NCBI GenBank assembly: GCA_001970955.1
Contig: MPUH01000581.1
Span: 1-44,744 of the forward strand
Reading direction: 5' to 3'
DNA length: 44,744 nt
DNA from: Stentor coeruleus
Lineage: Eukaryota; Ciliophora; Heterotrichea; Heterotrichida; Stentoridae
The notes under the pieces were generated by a model that was not told the origin of the DNA, searched no databases, and saw nothing but the letters and a program-made list of their open reading frames with translations. Position 1 is the stretch's first letter; each line of letters begins with the position of its first letter. Of this stretch, positions 17,850-31,200 are shown one piece after another. Position numbers and translations under genes: made by a program.

Positions 17850-18174
17850 ATTTATTGGGGAAAAATACTTATTTCTAATATTAATCTTAGAAAATCATCC
17901 TATAGTTTTAACCTCATCTCTTATATCCTACAACAATAAACCTATATAAAAAAAAAACCCGTCAATTTTTCAACATAAATTCTAACACCCTAACTTCTAA
18001 AGTACCTTAAAAACCTATTTTTTTTACTCTTCACTTAAAAAGCTAAAATTAATAACTCAATAACTTCCTCTGACTTCATACATTTAACTCATCTCTTACA
18101 ATAACTTCATCTATGATTATCCTATCTAGCATAAAATCTATCAAATAGTAGAGAAAATTTTCATCATATAATAA
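17850..18174. promoter_or_regulatory. Divergent spacer upstream of the PHB-depolymerase-like gene
   Basis: Between the small membrane-protein gene (-) and the secreted esterase-like gene (+). The + strand is rich in C/T/A with very little G through 17880-18170. It includes runs of A (about 17948) and T. No coding frame; promoters for both genes are expected here from orientation. Confidence 0.45.
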
Positions 18175-19122
18175 ATGGTAATTCTCTTTCTCTTATTATC
18201 ATCAGCTTATGGTTCATTCAACTATACAGTCTCAGGTTTTGGTTCTGGGGCAACATTTGCCCATCAGTTGCACATAGCTCATTCCGCAACAATTATAGGT
18301 GCAGGCCTTGTAGCTCCATCTCCATACTATTGTGCAATGGGTTCTAAAGTCCGTTCAGAGACTGCATGTAGAGTGAATTCTTATTTGATAAATTATGAAA
18401 GCATGATTACTTATACAATAAATTCAGCATCTTCAGATTATATTGATGATATAACAAATATCGCTAATGATAGAGTGTTTATTCTCTCAGGTCTTTACGA
18501 CAATTCAGTTCCTCAATCAACAGTGTCAATGACCCTTCAATACTATCAATACTTTATCCATAACAGTTATAAAATCAACACGGTGTTTAACCTTTTCTCT
18601 GGTCATGGTTGGGTTACTTATAATTCAGGTGGTCCATGCTGGGCAACATCTCCTCCATTTATAAACAACTGTGGTTATGATCTTGCTTACAACATGTTAT
18701 CTTTTCTTCTTGGAAACCTTACGCCAAAAACTATTCAAAACCCTTCAAATCTTAGAAGTTTCGATCAATCTGATTATGTGGATGTATGGCAAGCTGGATT
18801 AAGTACAAGAGGATTTATATACTTACCTCAATATTGCATTTCAACTATAGAATGTTTTGTTCATGTAGCTTTTCATGGCTGTGGGCAAAATTATGATATG
18901 GTTGGTGATGTTTTTATTAAAGAAAGTGGTTTAAATGAATGGGCTGAGACTAATGATGTGATTGTTATATACCCACAGACTATAGCTACAACTCAAAATC
19001 CTGGTGGATGTTGGGATATATGGGGATATACTGGAACTAATTATACTTATCAGAATGGGTTACAAATAGCTGCGATACATAGCATGGCTTTGAAACCTCC
19101 TTATGTTAACTGGAGTAATTAG
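18175..19122 (+). CDS. Secreted PHB-depolymerase-like protein lacking the nucleophile serine
   Basis: 315 residues, starting with a signal peptide (MVILFLLLSSAYG). The rest matches the core of extracellular poly(3-hydroxybutyrate) depolymerases: GAGLVAPSPYYCA, RVFILSGLYDNSVPQ, SPPFINNCGYDLAYNM, HVAFHGCGQN, NEWAETNDVIVIYPQ and GGCWDIWGYTG. These enzymes are alpha/beta hydrolases with a GxSxG lipase box; here the box reads SGFGSG (residues 20-25), so the Ser position (23) is Gly. The Asp (109) and His (144) of the triad are kept and are spaced from residue 23 as expected for the family. It is therefore either a secreted pseudoenzyme or carries a one-base sequence error (AGT to GGT). Several Cys pairs suggest disulfides. 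In a bacterivore the ancestral job would be digesting bacterial storage polymer in food vacuoles. Family firm; activity doubtful. Confidence 0.9.
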   Translation: MVILFLLLSSAYGSFNYTVSGFGSGATFAHQLHIAHSATIIGAGLVAPSPYYCAMGSKVRSETACRVNSYLINYESMITYTINSASSDYIDDITNIANDRVFILSGLYDNSVPQSTVSMTLQYYQYFIHNSYKINTVFNLFSGHGWVTYNSGGPCWATSPPFINNCGYDLAYNMLSFLLGNLTPKTIQNPSNLRSFDQSDYVDVWQAGLSTRGFIYLPQYCISTIECFVHVAFHGCGQNYDMVGDVFIKESGLNEWAETNDVIVIYPQTIATTQNPGGCWDIWGYTGTNYTYQNGLQIAAIHSMALKPPYVNWSN

Positions 19123-19223
19123 ATTAAGAGAAATAGTTATTAATAGAAATCAGGAATTTTTATTTAGAAAATTAGATTTATGTAGAAGATTATAAGTTTT
19201 TTTTGTAGAAGAAATGATTATGA

Positions 19224-22200
19224 TTAGCTTCTTAGACTGAGGAAAAGAGCGACTCCTGCTCTAATCCAAATGTCTTGAGAAATTTTTGATATCAATTCGA
19301 CAAATAACACAAAGTTTGTGCTGTGACCGGTTGTTGATAAGGTACCTCGGCGAGATAGTACTTTGTATACTGGGCAGAAGTACACTCCGGTTTCTGGGAC
19401 TTTACGATGCTCTTTAGGAATAAAATGCATAATCGGCATTTGAGTGTAAAGATCTTTAGGGAAACTCCAAGATAGGCAATGTTCAATCTTATCCCATCTT
19501 GCTCCTTCAAGCCAAAGCCCCCATATATAACACCCATCTTCTGGTTTCGTCCTAATATCCTCAACATTTTTATTATCCAAAACATCAAAATGAAAACTCA
19601 AATGGTCAATTGGTATCTTATGTTTCCTTGCAAAATTCTGTAATGTTCCAGTAATAAACGCTTGAGGGAAGAAAAACCCAGAAATCCAAAAAATATCCGG
19701 GGTTCCTTTTCTAATCCAATCATTCATAAACTTAATCCTCTCTTGTAGTTCCTGGAACCACGAAGATAATGGTTTCAAAGACAAAAACCCAACATCACTC
19801 CAACTTTCAGGTACTTGATTATCATATAAAGCTTTAGCAACAAGTTCTAATTCTTCACTCATAACAATTCTTCCAACTAAAGCTTTTTGAACTTGAGCTA
19901 AAGTTAATTCCATACGAACAAGTAATCTTTGATATTTTATAACTTCTTGAAATAAAACTGTATTCATAGACTCTTCATAATCAGGTGGGTATTTAACAGC
20001 AACATCATCAAGTGCGAATTTAATAGGCATACTATTTTCTAAATTCTTAGCTATATCTCTTATAATCTCTTCACGACTTTTACCTCCAGTTGCCCCAGTT
20101 CTAGGTTGCATAAGTAAAATAGTTTCTAATACTTTTCTAGTCTCATTTTGAGCTGTAGTAATTTCTGCATTATCATGTAAACCAAAAGCTTCAGGTTCAG
20201 GATTTAGATCTAAAGATTCTATATATCTAACATAATCATCTTTTTTCCCTGGAGGTGGGGAGAAATATTTCCCTGAAGTTGAGAATTTATAACTTTCATC
20301 AAAGATCTGAGGACATATATAGTTTCTTAATATAGTATTTATAAGCCTAACATCTTTATCATCAGTAACTCTACCTCCATAATTAACTTCAGCTCCAAGA
20401 ATGTTTAAGACTTTATATGGAATTAATGGGGTGTCTTGATTTAAGAAAATTTTCAGTTGTTTTAATGTAACACCCAAATCTTCATTTGTGAATTCATATT
20501 GAATATTCCAACCTATAGGGCCGAATTTACGTCGATCTTGGACTATAGCATGGAAGAAACAAAAGCCAAAAAATAAAGTTTTAAAAGCATCGATTTTGTT
20601 ACAGTCATCTAAATCTTTATCATCAATAGTAGAATATGATAATAATAAATTTGATCTTAGACCTTGAGGGGGTTCTATAGTCATTTTTATACCATTTTGG
20701 AGAACTGATACTGGGAATTCTTTAGCTGGCATTGATGTTAACCATAGTCTAAAATCTCTGTGTATTGAATCATCAAATTCTTCTACAATTCTTTCTAAAG
20801 ATGGCATCCAACTTGCTGCTAAATGACAATTTTGTAATAAAACCCACTCACCTCGACCCTTTGCTTCATCTATAAACCTACGAGCTTTTTCACCTTGACC
20901 TTGTCCTAATGAACAGGAATTAAGCTTTTTAGTCATCCCTTTTTCTTCGGCAAAACGAAGAATTGCTGATATTGGATCTGAACCTGCAGATAAAACACAA
21001 ATTAAAGGTGTTGTTACACCTGAGTCTTGATATATTATTGATAAGTCAAATGTTGGAGGGATGATGAATTTACGACCAAGTTTTGCAATGACCCAGGTTT
21101 GAATGCCTGGGATAACTTTGTCTGGTCTGATAGCTTTTATTACTAAAAGTCTTTCGAATTCGTTAAGTTTAGATTCCCATTCGGTTGGTAGAGGTTCTTC
21201 ATGGGCATTGAGAGAATCGAACATGTTTCGGAACAGATCAACATTTGTGAGGAAGAATCTTTCGAAACCATGGAAATGTTCAAGTTTTTCAAGGCCTTGA
21301 ACTTCTTCATACATGCTTTTCCATGTGTTATCGTTAAGCCAAGTTGTTGGGTTTGGTGGTATTGTAAATGTCCCTTGTGGCCCAGTAAGCATATATCTCC
21401 ACTCATTCATATCAATCTGTTTATACCCTTCTAATATTTTCATAGTCAAAATAAAACTAAACAGTAGTTTATGTTTCTCAAACAAACTCCTACAAACATT
21501 TTGATAAAGTGAATATGTAAAATACTCATTCAATGACGTAAGCCTCTCTTCAAGTCCTCCCGAATTCGGTGCATTATCAATCCCTAATTCAAACAATCTA
21601 GTAAACCATTGTAATGAATACTGATACATAGGATCAACATTAGATAAATTCACTATACAAAAAAACAATAAACTAGCTCTAAATGCTACAGGCCTATAAC
21701 TTTCTCTAGCTGCATCAATTTCCTTTTCTGTCTGTTTAGCTTCTTCAACTTTCGCCATAATATTCGTTGAAGTTTGTTTACTAGCAGCTAATGTATTAAT
21801 AAGTTCTTGGTTTTCTAATATATTTTCTTCAGAACTTGAGATTTGTTCTAAAATTGTATCTTCAATTTCCTTTAAATTTCTTTGAGCTTTAGCATTTTGG
21901 GCTATAAGTAAACTTTTTGTTTCTTCAAGTTTAGGGTTTTCTTTTGCCACAACAGTTGCAAGCATTTGCTCTTCAAGACCTTCTGGGGTAATGGCAAAAT
22001 TCAATAAAGTTACTTTGACACAAGTTTCAGGGGAATAATGAGGATTTGGTAATGTAGTTGTCATGAAGAACCTAAAACTTCTGTTATATTCCACATTTTT
22101 ATCACCAATTCTTATAGTAAAACCAGCACCTTCTTTTATAACTTGTTGTAACAAAACAGGTTCTAAAGCTGGGTCAAGTTCTTCACCAACATTTTCTATT

Positions 22201-25200
22201 AAAAACCATTTCCCGTTCATTATAGCAGTACCTAAATTCCTTATAATATTCCCATCAGAAGCTTTACAAAACTCGATCCCTTCCTCATGTTCTTTACCAA
22301 GTTTTTTAATAAAACTATTAGCTTGGTTTTGAGGATCAATCATAAGAGACCATCTTCGAGCTTTTTCTATAATAATCCCATTTTCTATAGACACAGCATC
22401 ACTTGGTAAACCAGCAACTTTCCATTGTTGCATTTGAACTGGGTCACCAAGTGTTCCTCTCATTGTCACACCTTTAGTTAGATTTACTCTATAGTCTTCT
22501 AATGATTTTCTCCATCTTATTTCTAATGCTTGACGATATGTTCCTGTAAAAGCTCCTGCATATGCTACCATACCAGCTGATAAAGCACAGTCTCCTGGAA
22601 GTTTTATAATACGTTCAGTTAAATGCTCTGCTTCACGTGACCAACGAACTTGCTCACCTCCTAAACCACCGATAAGTTTTTCAGCTCTTTCAAGTTTGAT
22701 TTCACAGTCATTGATTTTTTCTTTCAAGAATTCTTGTCTTTGTATACAATTTTCATAATCTCTTTCGAGTGCTTCGATTTTATCTGTTACAGCTTTTAGT
22801 TTGGCTTTAGCTTCTCGAAGTTTAGATCTTGAAATTTCTAGTTCAGCATTCAATTGTGCGACTTGTTTTCTTAATGGCTCAACTTGTTTGTTTACATGAT
22901 AGAAGTTATACATAGCATGAACCCATTTACACATAGCTTCACATGCTACAGATGATGCTCTGATAACATCAGGTCTAAACCTTTCATTTTGTACTTTCGG
23001 GGTGATTCTTTCTATAAGGTCTTCAGTAATTCCATCTCTTTTATAATTAATAAGGTCTTCTAATAATTGTTTAGGGTTTTTAAGCAGCTCATTTTTCGCA
23101 GGTTCCCAATAATCATCAATTTTCCCCCCAATTTTATTAGGGTCATTTTTCTTCACAGGTTTAATACCAAAAAACAAACACACAGCTTCCATAGTCATAA
23201 CAACACCATCAGAAGGTGCAGTAAAAGACTTAACTTCAACAATATGGTCTCTTTTCAATAATTTCACACTTTCCAAAGCTTTTTCTAACAAAGGTAAAGC
23301 TTCATCCAATTCACTTTGTGCTTGAGATTGAAGCCTTTCAACCTCATCAGCTTTTTCCTGAGCCTCAGCTTCATCTTTTGCCACATGTTTTTGTGTTTCT
23401 TCAGCTTCAGCTTTATCAACAACAATATGTTCCATCATTTTCTCACTTTGTACCTGAGCTTCAGCTAATTCAGGTTTCATCTTTGTCAGTTCCATTTTCA
23501 TCTGTTCAACTTCAGNTAATTCACTTTGTGCTTGAGATTGAAGCCTTTCAACCTCATCAGCTTTTTCCTGAGCCTCAGCTTCATCTTTTGCAACATGTTT
23601 TTGTGTTTCTTCAGCTTCAGCTTTATCAACAACAATATGTTCCATCATTTTCTCACTTTGCACCTGAGCTTCAGCTAATTCAGGTTTCATCTTTGTCAGT
23701 TCCATTTTCATCTGTTCAACTTCAGCAGCAGCTTTTATAAGTCTTTCAACACCTCCACTAAACCTAGATTTTTGAACTTGTAATTGATTTCTTTTTTCTA
23801 ATAAAAGGTTTTTAAAGCATCTTAAGAGTTCTAAATATGAAGTTGGGGTAACATAAACATGTCTTCTAAGTTCATTTAAGAATTTGACTGAAGTTTCTTC
23901 TACAGATTTATGGACAAGTTTAAAGAATTGAACTAGGCTTTCTAATGAACTTTCAATACCTAAATCTTCTTCTGTTAATTGACCTCTAGCTACTGATATT
24001 AAAGCTTCTTCAGGCCAATCAGAAAACCAATCTATAGTACAACAATTGATTAGAGATGGAAACATACGTAAACGACTACGAAAAGCTTCTCCTATAGGAC
24101 TCATAGCGAGTATTACATGAATATTTTTCTTTACTCTTAGAATATATTGACCCATTATATTCATTTCACTTAATTGAATACCTTTTCTTTGACATTCAGG
24201 TTTGCCTACACTTGTTATATCTTCCATATCATCTTGTTTATAAAGATTTGGAACATCACCAGAATTTAAAACGTTGTTGACATCTTCTAACATTTGCTCA
24301 TCGATAATTTGAGTGTCGACTAAGAGGAAAATTACTCTTTCATTTTTCATACCAGCGAATTTTAGAGCGTTTTTTAGATCATCACGCCATTGGGCCATGT
24401 TGTAGCTTTTAGTAATTTCTATTTGTTTAAGTTCACATTCAAGGATAAATGATGCGAGTTTACTGATACTTTGACGCCCAGAACCACCAACACCTAATAA
24501 AAGAGCATTTCCCATTGGTTGGCGAATAATACGACAGATTTTGGCTACATGGCAACATGCGTCTAAGAACATGACTAATTTCATTTGTTTTTTTGTGTAT
24601 CGGTCGTTATATCCTTCCAAGTATTCCATAACAATACGCATAAGTTCATTCATATCTTTAACTTCCTCATACACCCTCTGATCCTCTGGCAAATTCGGGT
24701 TTAAAAAGTTCCCAAAAATAAGCCTTTCCCTAGCAAATACTTCTTTAGGATCCAATTTAAAAATTTCCTTAACCCTTTCCCTTAAAGCACTCATCAACAA
24801 AGTAGTATCATCATTATTTATAAGCCTATCACCAAAAACTCTAAGGTTTTCATGGCACCACAATCTAACAATAGTTAAATAATCCATAAGTACTCTAGGA
24901 TCACTACTACAAACACCTTCAAAAACATGAGCCATATCTCTTAAATTAAACGTATAATGTGATCTATCAGGTGTTGGTAAAAGAGTTTTTTCCACAAAAT
25001 TATATAAAGAAATACTTGCTAAAACAAGTTGTGATACTGAATTTCTAACAGGTTCTTGATAAGTCCTTAAAACAGCAGTGAGTATTTTAGTATAAATCAT
25101 AGTAATATCAGTTTCTTCTAATATTGTATAAGTAATCAAATTAAAATGTCTAACAAGTCTGTTTGTAATAACTGATCTTCCTCCTCCAGGTGGTCCCATA

Positions 25201-28200
25201 GCAGAAAGGTATACAATATCAACAATATCTTTTTTGATTTTTTCTTTTCTATCATACCATCCTCTATGGTCCATCCATTGTCTTAGAAGTTCTAAAGGTG
25301 GCTGAGCTCCATATTTTTCTTTTTTCGGCATGTTAAGGTCATCAACAAAAATCACAGAGTATTTCCCAGGAGGTGGTCCATAGATTTTATTAGACCTTCT
25401 TTGGAATTTACTATCAAGTAAATCTTGTGTTTGATTAGCTGATGTTTGTGCTGAAAAAGTTAAGAAAATCGATGTGTAATTTTCAGGCATTTCTGTTGTT
25501 AATAAACTTGATGAGTTCACTGATTTACCTGTACCTGTAGGACCTGGGGATAAAACATGATATCTGTTTGTCAATAAAAGTTTATATAAAAACTTAGTTC
25601 TAATTGAATCCATAGTTGGAACAACAATTTCATTAAATTGCAAATGACTATCAACTTCATATAAAGGAATAGTATCAGTCCAAGGCATATATGCTTTATT
25701 AACATCATCAAAACTCCAATCATAAACTGAACCTGATGTTGGGAATTCAGGTTTTAAGTTTCTTGTATTAAGTATATCCCTTAATGCTCTATCAAACTTT
25801 TTCCTTCCATCTGAGTTTGTAGTAACTCCAACACACCAAATAACAGCATATATAAAAATATTCTCAATCATTTCTTCAAGTTCTTCAACTTCTTCTGGAC
25901 TGACCACTTTTAATTCATTGTCATTGTATTTTACTAAAAAACAATTTATAATCCTACATATGCTCTGACATAAATTATTGTCTTGAGATGTCACAGGTTC
26001 AATGAGGTTTTTTCTTAGGAATTTTATAAGGTTATAAGCGTATATTTCGAAATATGATGAGAGTTTTTTTACTATCCCTTCATGATCTTGAACTTTAGGA
26101 GGTAAAGTTTTCAGCCAGGATACAATCAATGGAGGTAAACCAAGAGAAATAGGTTCCATATAAACCATACCACAACGAGATACAGTAGCAGGTGAAGCTA
26201 CAGCTAAATCTTCAACTTCAAACATCATAGTCATATGAGCACTTAATGGGATAATTTCACCTGAATTTAAACATAGTTTTTTATTATCATCAAGGACTGT
26301 ATTCATATTTTCAATCCACAAAGCGTCAACTGGTCCATCAAACATAACCCAATGTTTGTTAGAAAAAGGAGGATTATGCTGGTCTCTAACACATTTTCTT
26401 ATAAGATCAGCTAAAATCCCATCAGTCCATTCATGGGTTAGTTCATCGAATTTCCCATATAATTGCCCCATAGTTATAGATTTCGGGTTTAAAACATGGG
26501 CAAAAACATCATCAAATGCATCTAAATGTTTTAATGCACTTATAGCTTTAGATAAAACTTCATAGTTTGAAGTCTTCCCACCTCCAGTTGGTCCAACAAT
26601 CATAAGTCCATGTCTAACTTTAGTTGTATCATAAAGTTGGTATATTTTATCAATAAAACTTTGTTCAGGTTGTAAATTCAGTTTCTCACATGTTTCTATA
26701 ATAGATTGATCTAAAGGTTTTCTATTAATATTAGGTTTTTCAACTCCAGGAAACAAATCAATAATAATATACTCAAAAAGTGGTAAATCATCTTTAAGGA
26801 ACTTTGGCACATTAACATCACGAAGGGCTCTAAGTAATAATTGTTGTTCATCAAGATCAGGTTCAGCACGTTTTATAAGCCCAGCAGCATTAATAACAGA
26901 TCTAACAGCTCTCATACCATAATCATAATGATCTTGTGAACTTAATTGCTCAGAACTTAATTTAAATGTATCAACCATCTTCTTAGCTAAATCACGAGCT
27001 TTAGTAAAACCAAATGAATAAAGCATAATTTCTCCAATCATTGCATAATCGGGAACCATCATAGCTACTGGTCTAAATAATGCTTTTAAATTATCAGGAA
27101 GTTCTGTACGTCCAGCATAACCTGGATTCATAGTAATAAATACAGAAAAAGTTGATTGCATTCTTATTGTACTACCTTCAAAGTCAAATTCGATTTCCCC
27201 TTTTCTCTTTTTTTCTAATAATGTTTGTAGTTGTTGAGCAATAACAGAAAGCACTTCAATTTGAATACGGTTAAATTCATCAAAACATGCCCAAGCTCCT
27301 GATGATGCAAGACCTTTGAAAAATTTAGCTACCATGATATAGTCCATATCTTCGGAACAGTTAAAAACAACAACTTGTTTGGCTAGAGCTTTTGATAAAT
27401 CTTTGACTGATTCAGTTTTTCCTGTACCTGCAGGTCCAGCTGGAGCTCCTCCAAGTCCAAGATTTAGAGCTCCCATAAGTGTCATATAACATTTATCTGT
27501 AAGTGGAGTAATGACTAGCCTTGGGGTATTACCAAGATACTCATAACCATAAGGAAAGCGGGTTTGAACACATTTAACAAAACAATTATCTTCTTCCCAA
27601 TAATATCTTAACTGAGCAATCCAATCAAAATCATCAATTGTTGTAACTTTATTCTCAATAAGCCTATGAACCACATCTTTAGCATGGACATCAATAACAA
27701 TCAGTGCTCCTAAAGTTATTGATTGTTGAGTTGTTATATTCCCTCTAACTAATTTTACTGTTTCCATCAACATAGCTTCTAAAGACATATGAAATTCTTT
27801 AACACCCTGTAAACCTTTTATAATAGCTTCTTCAACTTCTTGTGTCCAATGAACTTGTGATCCATTAAGTACACATTGTCCAGGGTGTAATAAAACCCAA
27901 TCATTACGTATTTTAACTTTATAATCATCAATAGAGCTTTTTAATACATGCCTAACACTTTCTTTCATCATATCTTCTAAATCAGACATCCAAAACTCAA
28001 CATTTTTATCTTTAGGGTTAAGGGGTCTTACAAAAGCAACTTGTTCCATTTCACAAGAATACATAGAATGTATAGTTAAATCATCATGAAACTCAAGACT
28101 ATTCATGTTTTCAAAAACCTTACGTAAATGAGGCTGAACTCTTGATGGGTCTTTAGTTTCAGAAAGGATTGAAAGAAGGTCATCATTGGATAAAAAATAA

Positions 28201-31200
28201 AACCTAGCAAAAGCTGCTCTTTTTGTTTCTAAATAATTATTAAGTTCCTTTTGTACTGCTTCAAGATTCCTATTAGCTTCTCTAAGAGCTTCAAGTCTTC
28301 CTTCATTTTTACATGTTTTAATAACATTTGGGTTAGCTTTGACCTGACTCATTGTATGTCTCCAAGTTCCATCAACACTTCTAAACTTTTTACTTTCATT
28401 TGGCAGTTGTTTCATAATATCTTTTGAGTCAAAAATAGGTTGTAAATACATCCAATTAACTTGGCATTTAGACCACTGATCTAAAATATCTAAAACTCTC
28501 ATAAGTGTCGATACCCAATCTTCAATTCTATCTTCAAAAGGTTTTTTAAACGCTGAGAATTGCATAGCTTGAGATATAACAGTATGTTCATCTAATAAAT
28601 TTTGGATTTTATCTAAACCTCCTAATATAAAAGTATCAGTGTTTTTAGCAGGGAGGACTTCAAAGTCGATTTTTTCCCAAGCAGCTTCCATTTCATTAAG
28701 TTTAGTTTCAATTTGATATTCTTTATAAGCCCTTTCTCCAACTTCATCACAAAAATCTTCATATTTTTTCAAACCCATATTAATAACAGTTGTTAATGTA
28801 AACCCTTCATGTGGTCTAACTTCAAAACCTACTTTATTTGTCACTTGATCCCAATGTCTATCACGCATACCAGGTTTTCTTAATGCTACAGCTAATTTAA
28901 CATATTGTTTAAAATAGTCAACATCAGCTTTAATCTTTTCTGCAACTGGAATAACTGAGTTTATTTCCCTATTTCTTAAATGTCTTAAAACTTGGGTTAT
29001 AGTTTTACTTGATGATTCAACAGTATCTTCAATTTCTCTTCCACTAACAGTTTCCCATTCTCCATTCATCCAATGATTATGTTTAGCATACCAATTTGCT
29101 ATTGTTGTCCATAGATCTGAATAAGGTTTAAATTCTTTTGCGCATTGATGGACTTGTGAATAGTCTGTGTTTTCTATACCAAATAAATATTCTCTATGAT
29201 TAAAAGTTTTAGCCATGTTTGTACATTCTTCTAATCTTTTATTAACCCTATCAACCATTTCTGCTGTTTCTTTATAAGTATTTATGTCAGTATAGCCAAC
29301 AAATGTTTTGACAATATTTTCTAAATCTTCAATAGCTTCTTTAAACTCTTCTTGATCATGGCTCATAGCTTCTTGAAAACCAACTTTCAACTTGTCGAGT
29401 TCTTCATTTTTCGTAGAGTTTAGTTCAGCTGTTTTTTTAGGAAATCCGAAAAGATCCCATTTTTTATTCATGTCGTCATTAGTAAATCTGTATTGGAATT
29501 TCTCTAATATGCCAAAAGTGCTCATGTTTTGCTCAATTTCTTGCTTCATCTTTTCTATTTCTACAGGCACACGAGAAATATAATCTTTTATCTCAGTTAA
29601 TTCTTCTATATCTTTTGGAGGTTTGCTTATTTCTCTATGCATTTTCCTAAACTCTTCAAGCATTTTCACAGTTGCATCTCTAGCTTTTTGCGCTATCATT
29701 TCTATAAGATGCTTAACAAAACTTACATGTTTCCCAGATAAAGTATTTCTAACTTCTTTGCAATGGACTTCAAAACATGATACTCTTATTGTCTCAGGGA
29801 TTTCTTCTAATATTTTTTTTTCCATTTCTTGATGTTTTGTGATTTCATCTTTTAATTGATCGACTGTAACTTCTTCACCTTCATCTTCATTAAATTGTTT
29901 AAGAAAACTCTCAGCATTAAGCATCATTAGATCTTCATATTGATCATATACTTTTATATATTCATATAAGGGTTGTATTGCTCCTCTCATTATAGAAACA
30001 ATTCTTTCTCTTAAATCCCATACCCAAGTGTTTTCATCTGGAAGTTTTCCACCTTTTTTCTCATCTTCTTTTGGGGCCATTGGCTGTTCAACGGGGATGA
30101 CTGGGACTTTTAATGGGGTTTTTCCACCTTGTTTTTTAAATAGATGTTCCATGACAACTTCTTCCATTGTTGGAATGTCTTTTATTTTATTTAGACCTTC
30201 TTCAAAGACTTGCTTTGTTTTTTCAATAACTTGTTGTGGTTCAGTGGAATAAATGAACATTTTACCCCCTTTGAGGATATCAATTGCAATTAGAGGTATT
30301 GGAGGGTTATTTTTTGCATGTTCAGGATCAACCAAAATCTGTTCTGAAGTAAGTTCAAACTCATTAGTAACTTCTTTTGGTGTGCTAATTTTCACAGTAC
30401 TCGGTATATATCTCCCAATCATTTCCACAAACTTATGCAATGACCTATGAGTCATAGTAAACAAAGTATCTTGCATCATAATTTTCACCATCGTCAAATA
30501 CTTCTTAAGTTTCCCAAACTCATAAGTTTCTTTAGCAGTCTCATGCAAATTAAACCACCCTTTTCCAACACCTTGAAAAGAATTCTGAATAATCCCTTGT
30601 ATATGATCTTTCCATGATGTTAAATACAAAGCAACTTGGCTAATAGCCCCTGATTCAATCTGTCTAAATTCTTCAAGTCTCATAGTCTTAACAAAATTTG
30701 TGTTAAAAATTTCTTTATCCGCAGCTAAAATGCATTGTTCCTTAATCTTATCTAATGACAGAATAACTTCTTCTTTGATATACAAACTATTGAAACAAAA
30801 ATTACTAAACTGTTCAGGGAATTCATGCCTAGGTATTTGTACCATACCATATTCTGGAACTTCTGTACTATGTGGTGATGATTTTTTAACTAACTCAATA
30901 AGTTCTCTATCATTTGAATGTTTTTCAAATATAATCCTATTCATAGTCCTAGCAAAATCTAAGCATACTTCATATACTAATGGAGAGTTTTCAGGATTTA
31001 TAGATTTATTCATATACTTAACATTAGTCGCTTTAGTAACAAGTCTGATTTTCTGATCGCTATCTAATGTATGGATTTCTTCTGTTGGCATATTATCTAT
31101 AAAGAAATTGTATTTAATCATATTCTCGGCAATTTGACGCTGCCTATGAGCTTCAGCAACCCTTTTAGCAAAGACATACGGATCCTCAGCTAGAAAAAGC

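Noticed and set aside
23308..23725. A real ten-heptad extension of the dynein stalk
   Set aside because: The join carries an N, the copies are nearly identical at DNA level, and two other Ns in the window show the same pattern in unrelated sequence.
23318..23740. 140-codon + strand frame with internal repeat
   Set aside because: Antisense shadow of the dynein stalk coiled coil, doubled by the N-linked duplication.
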